Origin: Zhongshania sp.
Lineage (GTDB): Bacteria > Pseudomonadota > Gammaproteobacteria > Pseudomonadales > Spongiibacteraceae
Reading direction: 5' to 3'
Assembly (NCBI RefSeq): GCF_029212375.1
Contig: NZ_JARGNU010000004.1
Location: 62,001-126,000 of the forward strand
DNA length: 64,000 bases
Shown in pieces: positions 1-9,886 of the stretch. The notes under the pieces are model-generated. The model saw only the letters and a program-made list of their open reading frames with translations, was not told the origin of the DNA and did not search any database. The translations under genes were made by a program, and so were the position numbers. Each line of letters opens with the position of its first letter. The first letter of the stretch is position 1.

Positions 1-996
1 GATGAGGTAATAAAAAACCAAACGGCTGTAACTCTGCAAATAGCAGTTCAGCGCCATGGCGAATAATAAAATTGCATTGGTGGGCGCTATTATATAGATC
101 AACATACTGGTGTTGCGGCCATTGCTAATAACGCCAATAGCGATGAATAGCGCATTTACAACGATCATGGCGTGGATGGCAGTTAGCCAGTATCTAGGGC
201 GACTGGTCGGGTAAATAGGAAAGCATCGGGCGTAGATGAGCTCAAGGATTGCGATGCCCATTAACGCAAATATTACGCCAAATCCTTGCCAAGGCGGCAG
301 AAATCCCTGTGCTTCGCCGATATATCCCCATGCTAATAATTGAATAAAAATAACAAGGCCGCTATACGCTGCTTGATTGGCAAACAGGGCCCCTTTGTGA
401 AGCGCGGCGCTAATTAAATTAAAAATCAGGAGCAGACCTAGAGAGCCGTAGAGTACGGCGTTGATAAATTCGCGCGTGCTAACTTTGCCAAGAAAACTGG
501 CGTAGCTGTGCAGTTCAATGTCGAGGCGCCGCGAGGAGGCGTACTCAACGGCAAGGTAATAGCTAGTGCTGCTGTGCGCATCCAGGTTAATTGCAAACAG
601 GGTTTCAGCGCGGATAAGTTTAGCGTTGGCAAACTGAGGGATACCTTGGGTGCCATGATAAAATTGAACGAATTTTGGGTTGGCAGGCAAGACTTGCAGT
701 AATTGTTGCTGGGTTTCGTCACTATTATTGCGCAGGGTAAATCGAAACCAATAGCGCTTGTTAGCAGAAAGCTGAAGGTCACCTATGTTGCTTGGCCGAA
801 ACTGGGTGTTTAGCGCTGGGCTAAGAATATCTTCAATGCGATAGGCTTTCTCGGCGTCATTGAGAATATCACTATATTGCGAGAGGTTATTGCTGTCTTG
901 GCTTAAGTCCAGGTTGAGTACTGGAGCGGCCTGAGCGACAGCACCGAGGCACAGCATTACTACTGCGAGTAAAGCTTGCCTCAGCGACCGGCACAT
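1..996 (-). CDS. 7TM-DISM sensor protein, N-terminal part (cut by window edge)
   Basis: An uninterrupted minus-strand frame of 332 codons runs from ATG at 994-996 off the left edge, so the C-terminus is missing. Residues 1-24 form a signal peptide ending AVAQAA. Residues about 30-170 form a soluble beta-rich region with the pattern (RYWFRFTLRN, YYLAVEYASSR) of the 7TMR-DISM extracellular domain type 2. From about residue 178 there are at least five closely spaced hydrophobic helices, as in the 7TMR-DISM membrane domain. Such proteins sense extracytoplasmic ligands and usually carry a GGDEF or histidine-kinase output domain, but that part lies outside the window. It follows purD by 19 bases and may be transcribed with it. 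The family assignment is from pattern recognition only. Confidence 0.75.
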   Translation of the reverse strand, partial: MCRSLRQALLAVVMLCLGAVAQAAPVLNLDLSQDSNNLSQYSDILNDAEKAYRIEDILSPALNTQFRPSNIGDLQLSANKRYWFRFTLRNNSDETQQQLLQVLPANPKFVQFYHGTQGIPQFANAKLIRAETLFAINLDAHSSTSYYLAVEYASSRRLDIELHSYASFLGKVSTREFINAVLYGSLGLLLIFNLISAALHKGALFANQAAYSGLVIFIQLLAWGYIGEAQGFLPPWQGFGVIFALMGIAILELIYARCFPIYPTSRPRYWLTAIHAMIVVNALFIAIGVISNGRNTSMLIYIIAPTNAILLFAMALNCYLQSYSRLVFYYLI

Positions 997-1015
997 TAGG
1001 CTACACGACCGAAAT

Positions 1016-2293
1016 TTACTTCCGGTCGATGGCGCGGTAGGCAATGTCGTTGCGATAGAAGGCATCTTGCCACTTTATCTGTTTCGCTGCTGCGTAGGCA
1101 AGCTGCTGGGCTTCGGCTACGGTGTTGGCCATGGCCGTGGCGCAAAGCACGCGGCCGCCATTGGTTACCAACTTACCATCGGCTAATCGGGTGCCAGCAT
1201 GAAAGACCTTGCTGGAATCTGTCTCCGTAGGAATGCCGGTAATGGCTTCACCTTTGGCGTAGCTACCCGGATAGCCGCCGGCAGCCAAGACCACGCCAAC
1301 GGCGGGGCGGGGATCCCAGTCGGCAGTAACGGTATTGAGTTTACCGGCAATGGCGGCAAGGCAAAGAGCTGACAAGTCTGATTTTAAACGCAGCATAATG
1401 GGCTGCGTTTCGGGGTCGCCAAAGCGGCAATTGTATTCAATGACCTTGGGTTCGCCCTGGGCATTAATCATTAAGCCGGCGTATAAAAATCCGGTGTAGC
1501 GATTGCCTTCGCTGGCCATACCGCGCACGGTGGGAATGATAACTTCTTTCATTACCCGCTCGTGGATTTCTGGGGTCACAACTGGCGCTGGCGAGTAAGC
1601 ACCCATGCCGCCGGTGTTGGGGCCGGTGTCGCCGTCGCCAACCCGTTTGTGGTCTTGGCTGGTGGCCATAGCGAGAATGTTCTCACCGTCGACCATCACG
1701 ATAAAGCTCGCTTCTTCGCCTTCTAAAAATTCTTCAATAACCACGCGGCAACCGGCGTCGCCAAAGGCGTTGCCCGACAGCATATCGCGCACGGCGTCTT
1801 CGGCTTGCGCTAAGGTTTCGGCAACGATTACACCTTTGCCCGCGGCGAGACCGTCTGCTTTAACTACAATCGGTGCGCCTTGTTCGCGCAGGTAGGCTAG
1901 TGCGGGTTCCAATTCGGTGAAGTTCTGGTAGCTGCCGGTGGGGATTTGGTGGCGAGCGAGAAAATCTTTAGTGAAGGCCTTAGAGCCTTCGAGCTGTGCG
2001 GCGCCTTTGGTGGGGCCAAAGCAAGGCAAGTTGCGGGCTTGGAAAAAATCGACAACGCCCTCGACCAGCGGCGCCTCTGGGCCAACGATGGTGAGGCCGA
2101 CCTGATTGTTTTCGGCAAAGTCTGCCAATGCTGCAAAGTCGTCAATGGCAATTGCCACGTTTTCGATATTGCTATCTAGGGCGGTACCCGCATTGCCGGG
2201 CGCGACAAAAACAGTTTCGACTTGTGCTGATTGGGCAACCTTCCACGCCAGCGCGTGTTCGCGGCCGCCGTTGCCAATGATGAGTACATTCAT
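1016..2293 (-). CDS. purD: Phosphoribosylamine--glycine ligase
   Basis: GAR synthetase, the second step of purine biosynthesis: it joins 5-phosphoribosylamine and glycine using ATP in the cytosol. The 425-residue length is normal for the family. The N-terminus MNVLIIGNGGREHALAW is the family signature. The ATP-grasp core shows VVKADGLAAGKGVIVA, the acidic EEFLEGEEASF segment and DTGPNTGGMGAYSPAP, and the metal-binding part shows IEYNCRFGDPETQ. The frame stays open for 18 codons further upstream, but the ATG at 2291-2293 matches the conserved start. It lies downstream of purH with a gap of about 170 bases and is probably read from the same dusB-fis-purH transcript. Confidence 0.97.
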   Translation of the reverse strand: MNVLIIGNGGREHALAWKVAQSAQVETVFVAPGNAGTALDSNIENVAIAIDDFAALADFAENNQVGLTIVGPEAPLVEGVVDFFQARNLPCFGPTKGAAQLEGSKAFTKDFLARHQIPTGSYQNFTELEPALAYLREQGAPIVVKADGLAAGKGVIVAETLAQAEDAVRDMLSGNAFGDAGCRVVIEEFLEGEEASFIVMVDGENILAMATSQDHKRVGDGDTGPNTGGMGAYSPAPVVTPEIHERVMKEVIIPTVRGMASEGNRYTGFLYAGLMINAQGEPKVIEYNCRFGDPETQPIMLRLKSDLSALCLAAIAGKLNTVTADWDPRPAVGVVLAAGGYPGSYAKGEAITGIPTETDSSKVFHAGTRLADGKLVTNGGRVLCATAMANTVAEAQQLAYAAAKQIKWQDAFYRNDIAYRAIDRK

Positions 2294-2464
2294 ATGCTTG
2301 GGTGAACGCTTGATGGGAGATGGGAGACGCAAAACTCGGTCTATCATCGCTATCGGCGTTCAAGCTCCTTTATCTGTATTTAGTTTCAAGGCTGGGTTAG
2401 GAGGCCGAGGTCTTTTGCATCCCCGCCTCCCGTCCAGCATCTTCCGTTCGAGTATCTATCGCGA

Positions 2465-4045
2465 TCAGTGGCGGAAGTGGCGCATACCGGTAAACGCCAT
2501 CGCAATACCGTACTCGTCGGCTGCGGCGATCACTTCTTCGTCGCGAATCGAACCGCCGGGCTGAATGACGCATTTAATACCGGCAGCGCCGGCGTTATCC
2601 AAACCGTCGCGGAAGGGGAAGAAGGCGTCGGAGGCCATGACGGCACCAGCCACTTGTAAACCGGCGTGTTCGGCCTTAATCGCCGCGATGCGGGCGGAGT
2701 TGATGCGGCTCATTTGGCCGGCGCCAACGCCAATGGTCTGGCGGTTTTTGGCGTAGACAATGGCATTGGATTTAACGAATTTAGCAACCTTCCATGCAAA
2801 GATCATATCGTCGATCTCGCTTGGCTCAGGCTGGCGTTTGGTCACAATTTTAAGGTCGGTAGCGGTAATCATGCCGAGATCGCGGTCTTGAACCAACAGG
2901 CCGCCATTAACGCGTTTGTAGTCGAAGGCGGGGCTGCTTTTGTCCCACTGGCCACAGCTGAGCAGGCGCAGGTTTTTCTTTTCGGCAATGATGGCCGCGG
3001 CTTCTTCGCTAACGGTCGGCGCAATTATCACCTCAACAAACTGGCGGTCGCAAATCGCCTTGGCGGTAGCGGCGTCGAGCTCGCGGTTAAAGGCGATAAT
3101 GCCGCCAAAGGCCGACTCGGGATCGGTGGCAAAAGCCAGATCATAAGCTTCGCCGATGCCGTTTAGGGAAACCGCAACACCACAGGGGTTGGCGTGTTTT
3201 ACAATAACGCAGGCTGGCTTCACAAAGGACTTAACGCATTCCAGTGCCGCATCGGTGTCGGCAATATTGTTATACGACAGCGCCTTGCCCTGCAGCTGAG
3301 TGGCGGTGGCAACTGAGGCTTCGCTGGGGTGGCGCTCAACGTAAAAGGCTGAATCCTGGTGGGGATTTTCGCCGTAGCGCATGTCTTGAGCTTTAATAAA
3401 TTGGCTATTAAAGGTGCGCGGGAATTTCTCGGTGCCACCGGGCACGAGGCGACCAAAGTAATTGGCGATCATACCGTCGTAAGCGGCGGTGTGCTCGTAG
3501 GCTTTAATGGCTAAGTCAAAGCGGGTGGCGAGATTGGTGCAGCCAGCATTGGCTTGCAGCTCATCCAATACCACTTGGTAGTCAGTAGCGTTAACAACGA
3601 TTGCTACATCGCGGTGATTTTTAGCGGCGGCGCGCACCATGGTGGGCCCGCCTATATCTATATTCTCTACAGCGTCTTCAAGGGTGCAGCCCGGTTTGGC
3701 CACGGTGGCTTCAAAGGGGTAGAGATTGACAATAACCATGTCGATAGCGTCTATGCCGTGCTCGGCCATAATGCCGTCATCAATGCCGCGGCGACCAAGG
3801 ATGCCACCGTGAACTTTGGGGTGCAGAGTTTTAACGCGGCCGTCCATCATTTCGGGAAAGCCGGTGTAATCAGATACTTCGGTAACGGCTATATCATTCT
3901 GCTTAAGCAGGGCAAAGGTTCCGCCAGTAGACAGTAATTCAACACCCAGTTTGTTAAGTTCGCGAGCGAAGTCAACAATGCCGGATTTATCAGAAACGCT
4001 GATGAGCGCGCGTTTTACGGGACGGGCCTGATTGTCAGTAGTCAT
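2465..4045 (-). CDS. purH: Bifunctional AICAR transformylase / IMP cyclohydrolase
   Basis: Catalyses the last two steps of IMP synthesis. The N-terminal MGS-like cyclohydrolase domain (about residues 8-150) begins [16 protein letters not shown]. The C-terminal AICAR transformylase domain carries [13 protein letters not shown], the catalytic region [13 protein letters not shown] with its Lys-His pair, and the diagnostic C-terminus FTGMRHFRH. The length of 526 residues is typical. It sits between fis and purD on the same strand. I found no obvious PurR-type box in the short fis-purH gap, so regulation cannot be read from the sequence. Confidence 0.97.
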   Translation of the reverse strand: MTTDNQARPVKRALISVSDKSGIVDFARELNKLGVELLSTGGTFALLKQNDIAVTEVSDYTGFPEMMDGRVKTLHPKVHGGILGRRGIDDGIMAEHGIDAIDMVIVNLYPFEATVAKPGCTLEDAVENIDIGGPTMVRAAAKNHRDVAIVVNATDYQVVLDELQANAGCTNLATRFDLAIKAYEHTAAYDGMIANYFGRLVPGGTEKFPRTFNSQFIKAQDMRYGENPHQDSAFYVERHPSEASVATATQLQGKALSYNNIADTDAALECVKSFVKPACVIVKHANPCGVAVSLNGIGEAYDLAFATDPESAFGGIIAFNRELDAATAKAICDRQFVEVIIAPTVSEEAAAIIAEKKNLRLLSCGQWDKSSPAFDYKRVNGGLLVQDRDLGMITATDLKIVTKRQPEPSEIDDMIFAWKVAKFVKSNAIVYAKNRQTIGVGAGQMSRINSARIAAIKAEHAGLQVAGAVMASDAFFPFRDGLDNAGAAGIKCVIQPGGSIRDEEVIAAADEYGIAMAFTGMRHFRH

Positions 4046-4108
4046 GCAGAGAGAGTTACCTTAAGGTTGAAAATGGTTAATGCGTTTGTCTGGTGTTGAT
4101 CGCACTGC

Positions 4109-4423
4109 TTACAGTAGATCGTATTGCTTGAGCTTTTTGCGCAGGGTGCCGCGGTTCAAACCCAGCATTTGCGAGGCTCGAGTCTGATTGTTGCGGGTGT
4201 AGCGCATCACTTCTTCTAAAAGTGGCGCTTCAACTTCTGACAAAACCATATTGTATACATCGCAAACGTCCTGGCCATCGAGATTGGTCAGGTAGTTATT
4301 GAGGGCGATGGCTACGCTGTCGCGCAAAGTCTTTGCCTTGCTAATATCGTCGGCCGAAGGGCTGGGGCTAAGCTCGGGGCTGACCTCGGCGATCACTGCG
4401 GTATCGGTGCTCATTAAATTCAT
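4109..4423 (-). CDS. fis: DNA-binding nucleoid protein Fis
   Basis: Small nucleoid-associated regulator of 104 residues. The C-terminal half is the recognisable Fis helix-turn-helix: [20 protein letters not shown] followed by [15 protein letters not shown]. The N-terminal 25 residues are acidic and variable, as expected for the flexible arm. The ATG at 4423 overlaps the dusB stop codon (ATGA arrangement), and an AGGA sequence lies about 9 bases upstream within dusB, supporting this start over the ATG three codons later. The dusB-fis pairing is conserved across gammaproteobacteria, so fis is almost certainly translated from the dusB transcript. Confidence 0.96.
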   Translation of the reverse strand: MNLMSTDTAVIAEVSPELSPSPSADDISKAKTLRDSVAIALNNYLTNLDGQDVCDVYNMVLSEVEAPLLEEVMRYTRNNQTRASQMLGLNRGTLRKKLKQYDLL

Positions 4424-5409
4424 GCGGCTGTGTCCTGTAGGTATTGGCCGTGCTGTTCAAAATAGCGATGTACAGCATCTAGTTGTGCACTGGCAGATTC
4501 GAGGCGGTTGAATTCGCTGCGAAAGCCAGTGTTGGCATCGTGCTCCTGCAAATACCATGCGCAATGTTTGCGCGCGATACGCAGGCCGTTCTGTTCTCCG
4601 TAAAAAAGGTGTAACGCGCTGAGATGGCTCAGCATTACTGCTTGTACTTCCGCTGCGGTGGCGGCCGGTGGCAAAACCCCAGTGCTGAGGTAGCTGGTTA
4701 TTTCTCGAAATAGCCACGGCTTGCCTTGGGCGCCGCGGCCAATCATAACCCCGTCGGCGCCGGTGTAGTCCAATACATATTTGGCCTGTTCGGCGCTGGT
4801 GATATCACCATTGGCGAATAAGGGAATACTGATTGCCTGTTTTATGGCGGCAATCGTATCGTACTCAGCCATCCCCAAATACCGGCACTGTCGCGTGCGG
4901 CCGTGCACTGCCAGTGAGTGGATGCCGCAGTCTTGGGCTAGCTTGGCAATGTCTACGCCGTTGCGCTGATCGGTGGACCAGCCGGTGCGAATTTTCAAGC
5001 TGACCGGTATATCGACTGCGCCGACCACGGCTTTGAGTATTTGCTCAACCAGTTCAGGCTCTTTTAGCAGGGCCGAACCGGCTGCGCGCTTGCAAACTTT
5101 TTTCGCTGGGCAGCCCATGTTTATGTCAATAATATCGGCGCCCATCTGCATGCAGCGTCTGGCTGCATCGGCCATCATCGCTGGCTCGGCACCGGCAATT
5201 TGCACCGCGCGGGGTGTATTGTCGTCGTGGGCCAAACGCAGATGGCTTTTGCGGGTATGCCACAGCTGTGCGTCGCTAATTACCATTTCTGACACAGTTA
5301 AACCGGCGCCAAACTCTCGGCATAAACGTCGAAAAGGCAGGTCGGTGATGCCTGCCATCGGCGCCAATACGGCGCGAGCAGGAAGCTTGTGAGAACCAAT
5401 CTGGATCAT
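4420..5409 (-). CDS. dusB: tRNA-dihydrouridine synthase B
   Basis: FMN-dependent enzyme that reduces specific uridines in the tRNA D-loop. The N-terminus has the family signature [20 protein letters not shown]. The catalytic cysteine is in [20 protein letters not shown], and the FMN phosphate-binding end shows [17 protein letters not shown]. The frame extends 24 codons further upstream, but the start at 5407-5409 (MIQIGSHKL) gives the usual N-terminus and has AGGG seven bases upstream. The ATG two codons earlier (5413-5415) is an alternative. It is the first gene of the dusB-fis pair. Confidence 0.95.
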   Translation of the reverse strand: MIQIGSHKLPARAVLAPMAGITDLPFRRLCREFGAGLTVSEMVISDAQLWHTRKSHLRLAHDDNTPRAVQIAGAEPAMMADAARRCMQMGADIIDINMGCPAKKVCKRAAGSALLKEPELVEQILKAVVGAVDIPVSLKIRTGWSTDQRNGVDIAKLAQDCGIHSLAVHGRTRQCRYLGMAEYDTIAAIKQAISIPLFANGDITSAEQAKYVLDYTGADGVMIGRGAQGKPWLFREITSYLSTGVLPPAATAAEVQAVMLSHLSALHLFYGEQNGLRIARKHCAWYLQEHDANTGFRSEFNRLESASAQLDAVHRYFEQHGQYLQDTAA

Positions 5410-5543
5410 CGCCATGCCCTGAAAAAGGGAGTTTAACAGTGGGAAAACAGGGCAGCTATGATACTCGGTAACGGACTTCACCGGAAGACTTGCGCTCAGA
5501 AAATAACCAGCTCTGAGTGTGAAAGAAGTGCAAAAATGAGGCT

Positions 5544-6371
5544 TTACGGCAGCAGCTGTAACTGATAGTTAACGGCCTGCGGGCCGGGGTCTACAATTTC
5601 TAGGGCGACGTGCACGGGTTGCTGGCTGGGCAGTTCAGACAGGGCATTGAGTTCGCCGGCAAGGTATTCGCTAGGTCGAAATGCACGGCTGGCGAGGGTT
5701 TGACCGCCGATGTCGCTGAAGCGTAGCTGCAGCGTTGGGAAGTGGCTCGCAACGGGGTCGCGGTTTAATAAAATGGTGTCAACAATGAGGGCGTTGGCGC
5801 TACTGGGGTGTTTGCGCACCAGTAAGTGAGTGCTGACCACATTGCCAAGTAAGCGCGTGGTGGGCGTTTTAGTTTCACACAAGAGTGGGTGCAGCGGGCA
5901 CAGCGTTCGTAAATATTCGCCGGCGGGACTGGCAAACAGTAAAGGCTTTTGCCATAGGGCTATCTGCCCAGCGAGGGCGAGAAAGGCGATGATATTGGCG
6001 GCTAGCCAAGGCCAGCTGCGGGGCCTGCGGCGAATTTGATGGTGTTCAAAATCGTGATTGAACGTGCTGAGGCCATCGAGGAGGTCTAATGGCGAGGTAT
6101 CTTGTTCATCATCGGGTTCAGCGGCCGCTTCTGGGCTTGTTGCGCTTATCTCAAGCTCTGTTTCTACTTGTTCGGTATTTACTTCGGCGGTATTGCTAAT
6201 GCTCTCGCTAGGTTCTGCTGCTGGCGGTGCGGCATTGAAAATGCTCATGCATACACTGCAGCGCACCAGCCCAGCGGCTAATTCGCGTTGCTGAGCGGTG
6301 ACCCGAAAACGCGTTTGGCACTGGGGGCATTGCACGCTTTCGGCGAGGATTGCTGTTAACTCAGTCGGCAT
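5544..6371 (-). CDS. MJ0042-type zinc-ribbon / DUF3426 membrane protein
   Basis: Unknown function. The protein has 275 residues. Residues about 13-48 contain two CxxC pairs (VQCPQCQTRF and VRCSVCMSIF), the MJ0042 zinc ribbon. An acidic low-complexity linker rich in Glu and Ala follows. One membrane helix lies near residue 125-145 (WLAANIIAFLALAGQIALW). The C-terminal DUF3426 region resembles a periplasmic beta-sandwich. The layout is cytosolic zinc finger, membrane anchor, periplasmic domain. The gene sits between prmA and dusB, a conserved position in many gammaproteobacteria, which suggests co-transcription but does not reveal its role. Confidence 0.88.
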   Translation of the reverse strand: MPTELTAILAESVQCPQCQTRFRVTAQQRELAAGLVRCSVCMSIFNAAPPAAEPSESISNTAEVNTEQVETELEISATSPEAAAEPDDEQDTSPLDLLDGLSTFNHDFEHHQIRRRPRSWPWLAANIIAFLALAGQIALWQKPLLFASPAGEYLRTLCPLHPLLCETKTPTTRLLGNVVSTHLLVRKHPSSANALIVDTILLNRDPVASHFPTLQLRFSDIGGQTLASRAFRPSEYLAGELNALSELPSQQPVHVALEIVDPGPQAVNYQLQLLP

Positions 6372-6383
6372 TGGCGGCGCTTA

Positions 6384-7283
6384 TCAGTTTTGTGAGTTTT
6401 CAGATTTCTTACTGCCATTAACGCGGACCCATTCGTCTTTGGCCGTTATCTCCAGCTCATTAAACCACTGTCGGTAGCAGCTCAGCAATTCTTCGGCTTG
6501 GCTGTTGAGAATACCCGACAGGCAAATTGGCGCGTCGGCGCTGAGCGCCGCGGCTAAATTGGGTGCCAGCGAGATTAGCGGGCCGGCGAGGATGTTGGCA
6601 ACCATCACGTCGCCGTGCAAATTGCTTGGTATTTGCTCGGGGAGCAGGCAGTCGATACGGTCGTCGTCGATATTGTTGCGCTGGGCATTGTCGCGGGTGG
6701 CAAGCAGTGCCTGGGGGTCGTTGTCGATGGCAATGACTTTTTTGGCGCCGAGTAATAATGCGGCAATGCCTAGAATACCCGAGCCGCAGCCGTAATCGAT
6801 AACGGTTAAGCCGTTGAGGTTTTGCTGATCCAGCCACTGCATGCACAACCACGTGGTGGGGTGGGTGCCGGTGCCAAAGGCGAGGCCAGGGTCGAGCAGT
6901 AGGTTCACCGCGCTGGGGTCAACTGGCTCGCGCCAGCTTGGGCAAATCCACAGGCGCTCGCCACATTGAATGGGGTGGTAGCTGTCCATCCACTCGCGAA
7001 CCCAGTCGCGGTCTTCCAGAATTTCACTGCGGTGGGGTGGTAGTGCCGCGCCAAATTGGGCTTCAAGGGCGCCGAGGATGGCGTCCATGTCGGTGTCGGC
7101 AGTGAACAGCCCCGTGACCCGAGTCTGTTGCCACATTGGGGTTTCACCCACGCCGGGTTCGTAAACGGGTTGATCTGCATTGTCTTCCATGGTCACTGCG
7201 GCGGCGCCTATTTCCAGTAGGGCATCCTCTAGCGCGGGTGCAGAGGCTGGGTTGGTGTCTAGGCGCAGTTGTAACCATGTCAT
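6384..7283 (-). CDS. prmA: Ribosomal protein L11 methyltransferase
   Basis: SAM-dependent enzyme that trimethylates ribosomal protein L11. The N-terminal substrate-recognition domain (about residues 1-60) starts MTWLQLRLDTNPASAPALED. The Rossmann methyltransferase domain has the SAM motif VIDYGCGSGILGIAALLLGA and the acidic VIAIDNDPQA, followed by MVANILAGPLISLAP. The segment DPGLAFGTGTHPTTWLCMQW is a PrmA hallmark. The length of 299 residues is normal. It lies just downstream of the accC terminator, so it probably has its own promoter in the 87-base gap. Confidence 0.96.
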   Translation of the reverse strand: MTWLQLRLDTNPASAPALEDALLEIGAAAVTMEDNADQPVYEPGVGETPMWQQTRVTGLFTADTDMDAILGALEAQFGAALPPHRSEILEDRDWVREWMDSYHPIQCGERLWICPSWREPVDPSAVNLLLDPGLAFGTGTHPTTWLCMQWLDQQNLNGLTVIDYGCGSGILGIAALLLGAKKVIAIDNDPQALLATRDNAQRNNIDDDRIDCLLPEQIPSNLHGDVMVANILAGPLISLAPNLAAALSADAPICLSGILNSQAEELLSCYRQWFNELEITAKDEWVRVNGSKKSENSQN

Positions 7284-7325
7284 AGGGCTAACTCTTTTTG
7301 AAATTTAATAAGTTTGGCAGAATGT

Positions 7326-7349
7326 AAAAAAGGGGCCGAAGCCCCTTTT
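7326..7349 (-). terminator. Rho-independent terminator of the aroQ-accB-accC operon
   Basis: On the minus strand the RNA reads AAAAGGGGC, a TTCG tetraloop, then GCCCCTTTT followed by two more T residues. This is a 9-bp stem capped by a very stable tetraloop with a U-tract. It starts about 20 bases after the accC stop codon. Confidence 0.88.
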
Positions 7350-7370
7350 GAGTGTGCAGCTTAAACTATT

Positions 7371-8711
7371 TTACAGTTTAAGCTTCTTTTCTAGGTAGTG
7401 AATACTTACGCCACCTTCGCGGAAAGCTGCATCTCGAACCAGGTCCCGATGTAAGTCGGTATTGGTGCGAATGCCGTCTACCACCAGCTCATCCAATGCA
7501 TTGCGCATCCGAGCAAGGGCGATTTCGCGATTGTCTCCCCAAGTGATGATTTTGGCGATCATCGAGTCGTAATGGGGGGGAACGGTATAGCCGCTGTACA
7601 AATGCGAGTCGACCCGCACCCCTAAGCCGCCTGGCGCATGGTAGTGCTTGATTAGGCCTGGGCAGGGCATAAAGGTCTTGGGGTCTTCGGCGTTAATTCG
7701 GCACTCAAAGGCGTGACCTTTAATTTTGATGTCGTCCTGGGTAATGGACAACTTCTCGCCGCCGGCAATTAAGAGCTGCTGTCTGATGAGGTCAACACCG
7801 GTTACCATTTCGCTAACGGGGTGTTCAACCTGAATACGGGTGTTCATTTCAATAAAGAAGAACTGACCGTTTTCGTACAGAAACTCAAAGGTGCCGGCGC
7901 CACGGTAATTAATGGCTATACAGGCGTCGACACAAGACTTGGCGACTTGGGCGCGAATCTCGTCGGGAATGCCCGGCGCAGGTGCTTCTTCTAACACTTT
8001 CTGATGGCGGCGCTGCAGTGAGCAGTCGCGGTCGCCAAGGTGAATTGCATTACCTTGACCGTCGGCCAGAACCTGAATCTCGACGTGGCGCGGGTTCTCG
8101 AGGAATTTTTCGATATAGACTGTGCCATCGCCAAAGGCGGCGCTCGCCTCAGACTGGGTAACATACACGGCGTTGAGCAGGGCCGCTTCGCTGTGCACCA
8201 CGCGCATACCGCGGCCACCGCCACCAGCAGCAGCTTTAATAATCACTGGGTAGCCAATGCGTTTGGCTACTTTTAGGGTGTGTTCATTATCATCGGTGAT
8301 TGGGCCATCTGAACCGGGCACGGTGGGTACGCCGGCCTTTTTCATGGCTTTAATAGCCGAAACCTTGTCGCCCATCATGCGAATAAGGTCTGGCGTGGGG
8401 CCAATAAACACAAAACCGCTTTTTTCGACTTGTTCTGCGAAGTCGGCGTTCTCGGCGAGGAAACCGTAGCCAGGGTGAATGGCGACGGCATCGGTGACTT
8501 CGGCGGCGCTGATAATCGCTGGAATATTCAGGTAGCTGGCCGGTGACGGCGCGGGGCCAATGCACACTGACTCATCCGCTAGGCGGACGTGCATCAGATC
8601 GCGGTCTGCTGACGAGTGTACTGCTACCGTTTTAATACCCAATTCTTTGCAAGCGCGCAAAATCCGCAGGGCAATTTCACCACGGTTGGCAATGACGACT
8701 TTTTTAAGCAT
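7371..8711 (-). CDS. accC: Acetyl-CoA carboxylase, biotin carboxylase subunit
   Basis: Carboxylates the biotin on AccB with bicarbonate and ATP, the first half-reaction of malonyl-CoA formation. The 446-residue length is standard. The N-terminus [20 protein letters not shown] is canonical. The ATP-grasp glycine loop is [14 protein letters not shown]. The catalytic segment [20 protein letters not shown] and [20 protein letters not shown] with its essential Glu and Arg residues are intact. The gene follows accB by 47 bases and is closed by a strong terminator. Confidence 0.98.
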   Translation of the reverse strand: MLKKVVIANRGEIALRILRACKELGIKTVAVHSSADRDLMHVRLADESVCIGPAPSPASYLNIPAIISAAEVTDAVAIHPGYGFLAENADFAEQVEKSGFVFIGPTPDLIRMMGDKVSAIKAMKKAGVPTVPGSDGPITDDNEHTLKVAKRIGYPVIIKAAAGGGGRGMRVVHSEAALLNAVYVTQSEASAAFGDGTVYIEKFLENPRHVEIQVLADGQGNAIHLGDRDCSLQRRHQKVLEEAPAPGIPDEIRAQVAKSCVDACIAINYRGAGTFEFLYENGQFFFIEMNTRIQVEHPVSEMVTGVDLIRQQLLIAGGEKLSITQDDIKIKGHAFECRINAEDPKTFMPCPGLIKHYHAPGGLGVRVDSHLYSGYTVPPHYDSMIAKIITWGDNREIALARMRNALDELVVDGIRTNTDLHRDLVRDAAFREGGVSIHYLEKKLKL

Positions 8712-8758
8712 TTGGAATCAATCCCTCTTTTGGTGCTTTGATCGTGGTTTTGCCGATG

Positions 8759-9217
8759 TTACACAATGGTGATCAAGGGTTGATCAAATTCCACGGGTTC
8801 TGCGTCATCAACCAGAATGGCTTCGATTACGCCAGATTTGTCCGCTTCAATTTGGTTCATCATTTTCATGGCTTCGACGATACAGATAACATCGCCGGCT
8901 TTAACGTGCTGACCCACTTCAACAAAGGCCGGTGAAGATGGTGATGGTGAGCGGTAGAAGGTGCCAACCATGGGCGACTTGATTAAGTGACCGCTTGGGC
9001 CTTGCGCTTCAACTGGAGCCGCTGCAGCAGCGACGGGCGCAGCAGCGGGCTGCGGTGCATATTGCATGGGCTGCTGCATATACTGAGGTGCCATCATACC
9101 TTTGGCGGCGCTGTTGCGGCTGATGCGCACCGACTCTTCGCCCTCTTTAATCTCTAACTCGTCGATATTCGATTCTTCGAGTAACTCAATTAGCTTTTTT
9201 ACTTTTCTAATATCCAT
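8759..9217 (-). CDS. accB: Acetyl-CoA carboxylase, biotin carboxyl carrier protein
   Basis: Carries the biotin that shuttles carboxyl groups between AccC and the AccAD carboxyltransferase. The N-terminal dimerisation segment [16 protein letters not shown] is followed by a Met/Pro/Ala-rich flexible linker (about residues 40-72) and the biotinyl domain from about residue 77. The biotinylated lysine is Lys118 in [15 protein letters not shown]. The protrusion typical of bacterial BCCP ([13 protein letters not shown]) is present. The 152-residue length is normal. It is flanked by aroQ and accC in the classical order. Confidence 0.98.
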   Translation of the reverse strand: MDIRKVKKLIELLEESNIDELEIKEGEESVRISRNSAAKGMMAPQYMQQPMQYAPQPAAAPVAAAAAPVEAQGPSGHLIKSPMVGTFYRSPSPSSPAFVEVGQHVKAGDVICIVEAMKMMNQIEADKSGVIEAILVDDAEPVEFDQPLITIV

Positions 9218-9260
9218 TAGTGACTCTCTTTAATGTGAGTGAATTGATTAATTAATGTTG

Positions 9261-9701
9261 TTATTTGCTTAAGTGGCTTATTGCTGCTTGAAGGGCGTAT
9301 TCATAGCCCGCGGCGCCCAAGCCGCAGATTACGCCCTGAGCTATATCCGAAAAATAAGAGTGGTGACGAAAACTGTCCCGCGCGTGCACATTGGATAAAT
9401 GCACTTCAATAAAAGGGATGTCGACGGCCAACAGCGCATCGCGCAGAGCAATGCTGGTATGGGTAAACGCCGCGGGATTAAAAATAATAAAGTTGATGCC
9501 TTCTGGGCGAGCTAAGTGAATGCGTTCAATTAACTCGTATTCGGCATTGCTTTGCATCGATTGTAAATGATGCCCCGCCGCCTTGGCAGATAGCTGTAAC
9601 GTAGTGTCGATATCGGCAAGTGTGGCGCTGCCGTAAACGCCCGGTTCGCGGCTGCCGAGTAGGTTGAGATTGGGGCCGTGAAGTACGAGTATCGATGCCA
9701 T
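9261..9701 (-). CDS. aroQ: Type II 3-dehydroquinate dehydratase
   Basis: Third step of the shikimate pathway, dehydrating 3-dehydroquinate. The signature [16 protein letters not shown] holds the catalytic tyrosine and arginine. [16 protein letters not shown] and [17 protein letters not shown] complete the active site. The 146-residue length fits the dodecameric type II enzyme. It is the first gene of the aroQ-accB-accC operon, as in Pseudomonas and relatives. The 185-base region upstream should hold the operon promoter, but I could not assign one confidently. Confidence 0.97.
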   Translation of the reverse strand: MASILVLHGPNLNLLGSREPGVYGSATLADIDTTLQLSAKAAGHHLQSMQSNAEYELIERIHLARPEGINFIIFNPAAFTHTSIALRDALLAVDIPFIEVHLSNVHARDSFRHHSYFSDIAQGVICGLGAAGYEYALQAAISHLSK

Positions 9702-9886
9702 AGGTCACTGCTGTGCTGCTTAATTCAGATTATAGGCAGATTGTGCCTTATTTGTATTTATGAGTCCAACGCATCCCGTGAATTTTTTAAGATAGCGTGC
9801 AGTTAGCCGCAAGTTTGCAGAAGATAACCGGAATTTTGTAACCCCCAGTGTTTTCGGTGCTAACACTTGGCGGGCCTAAAACTGGG

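Noticed and set aside
2666-3166. Plus-strand open frame of 166 codons inside purH
   Set aside because: It runs antisense to purH, which is fully conserved. The frame reads as a compositional shadow with no domain and no ribosome-binding site.
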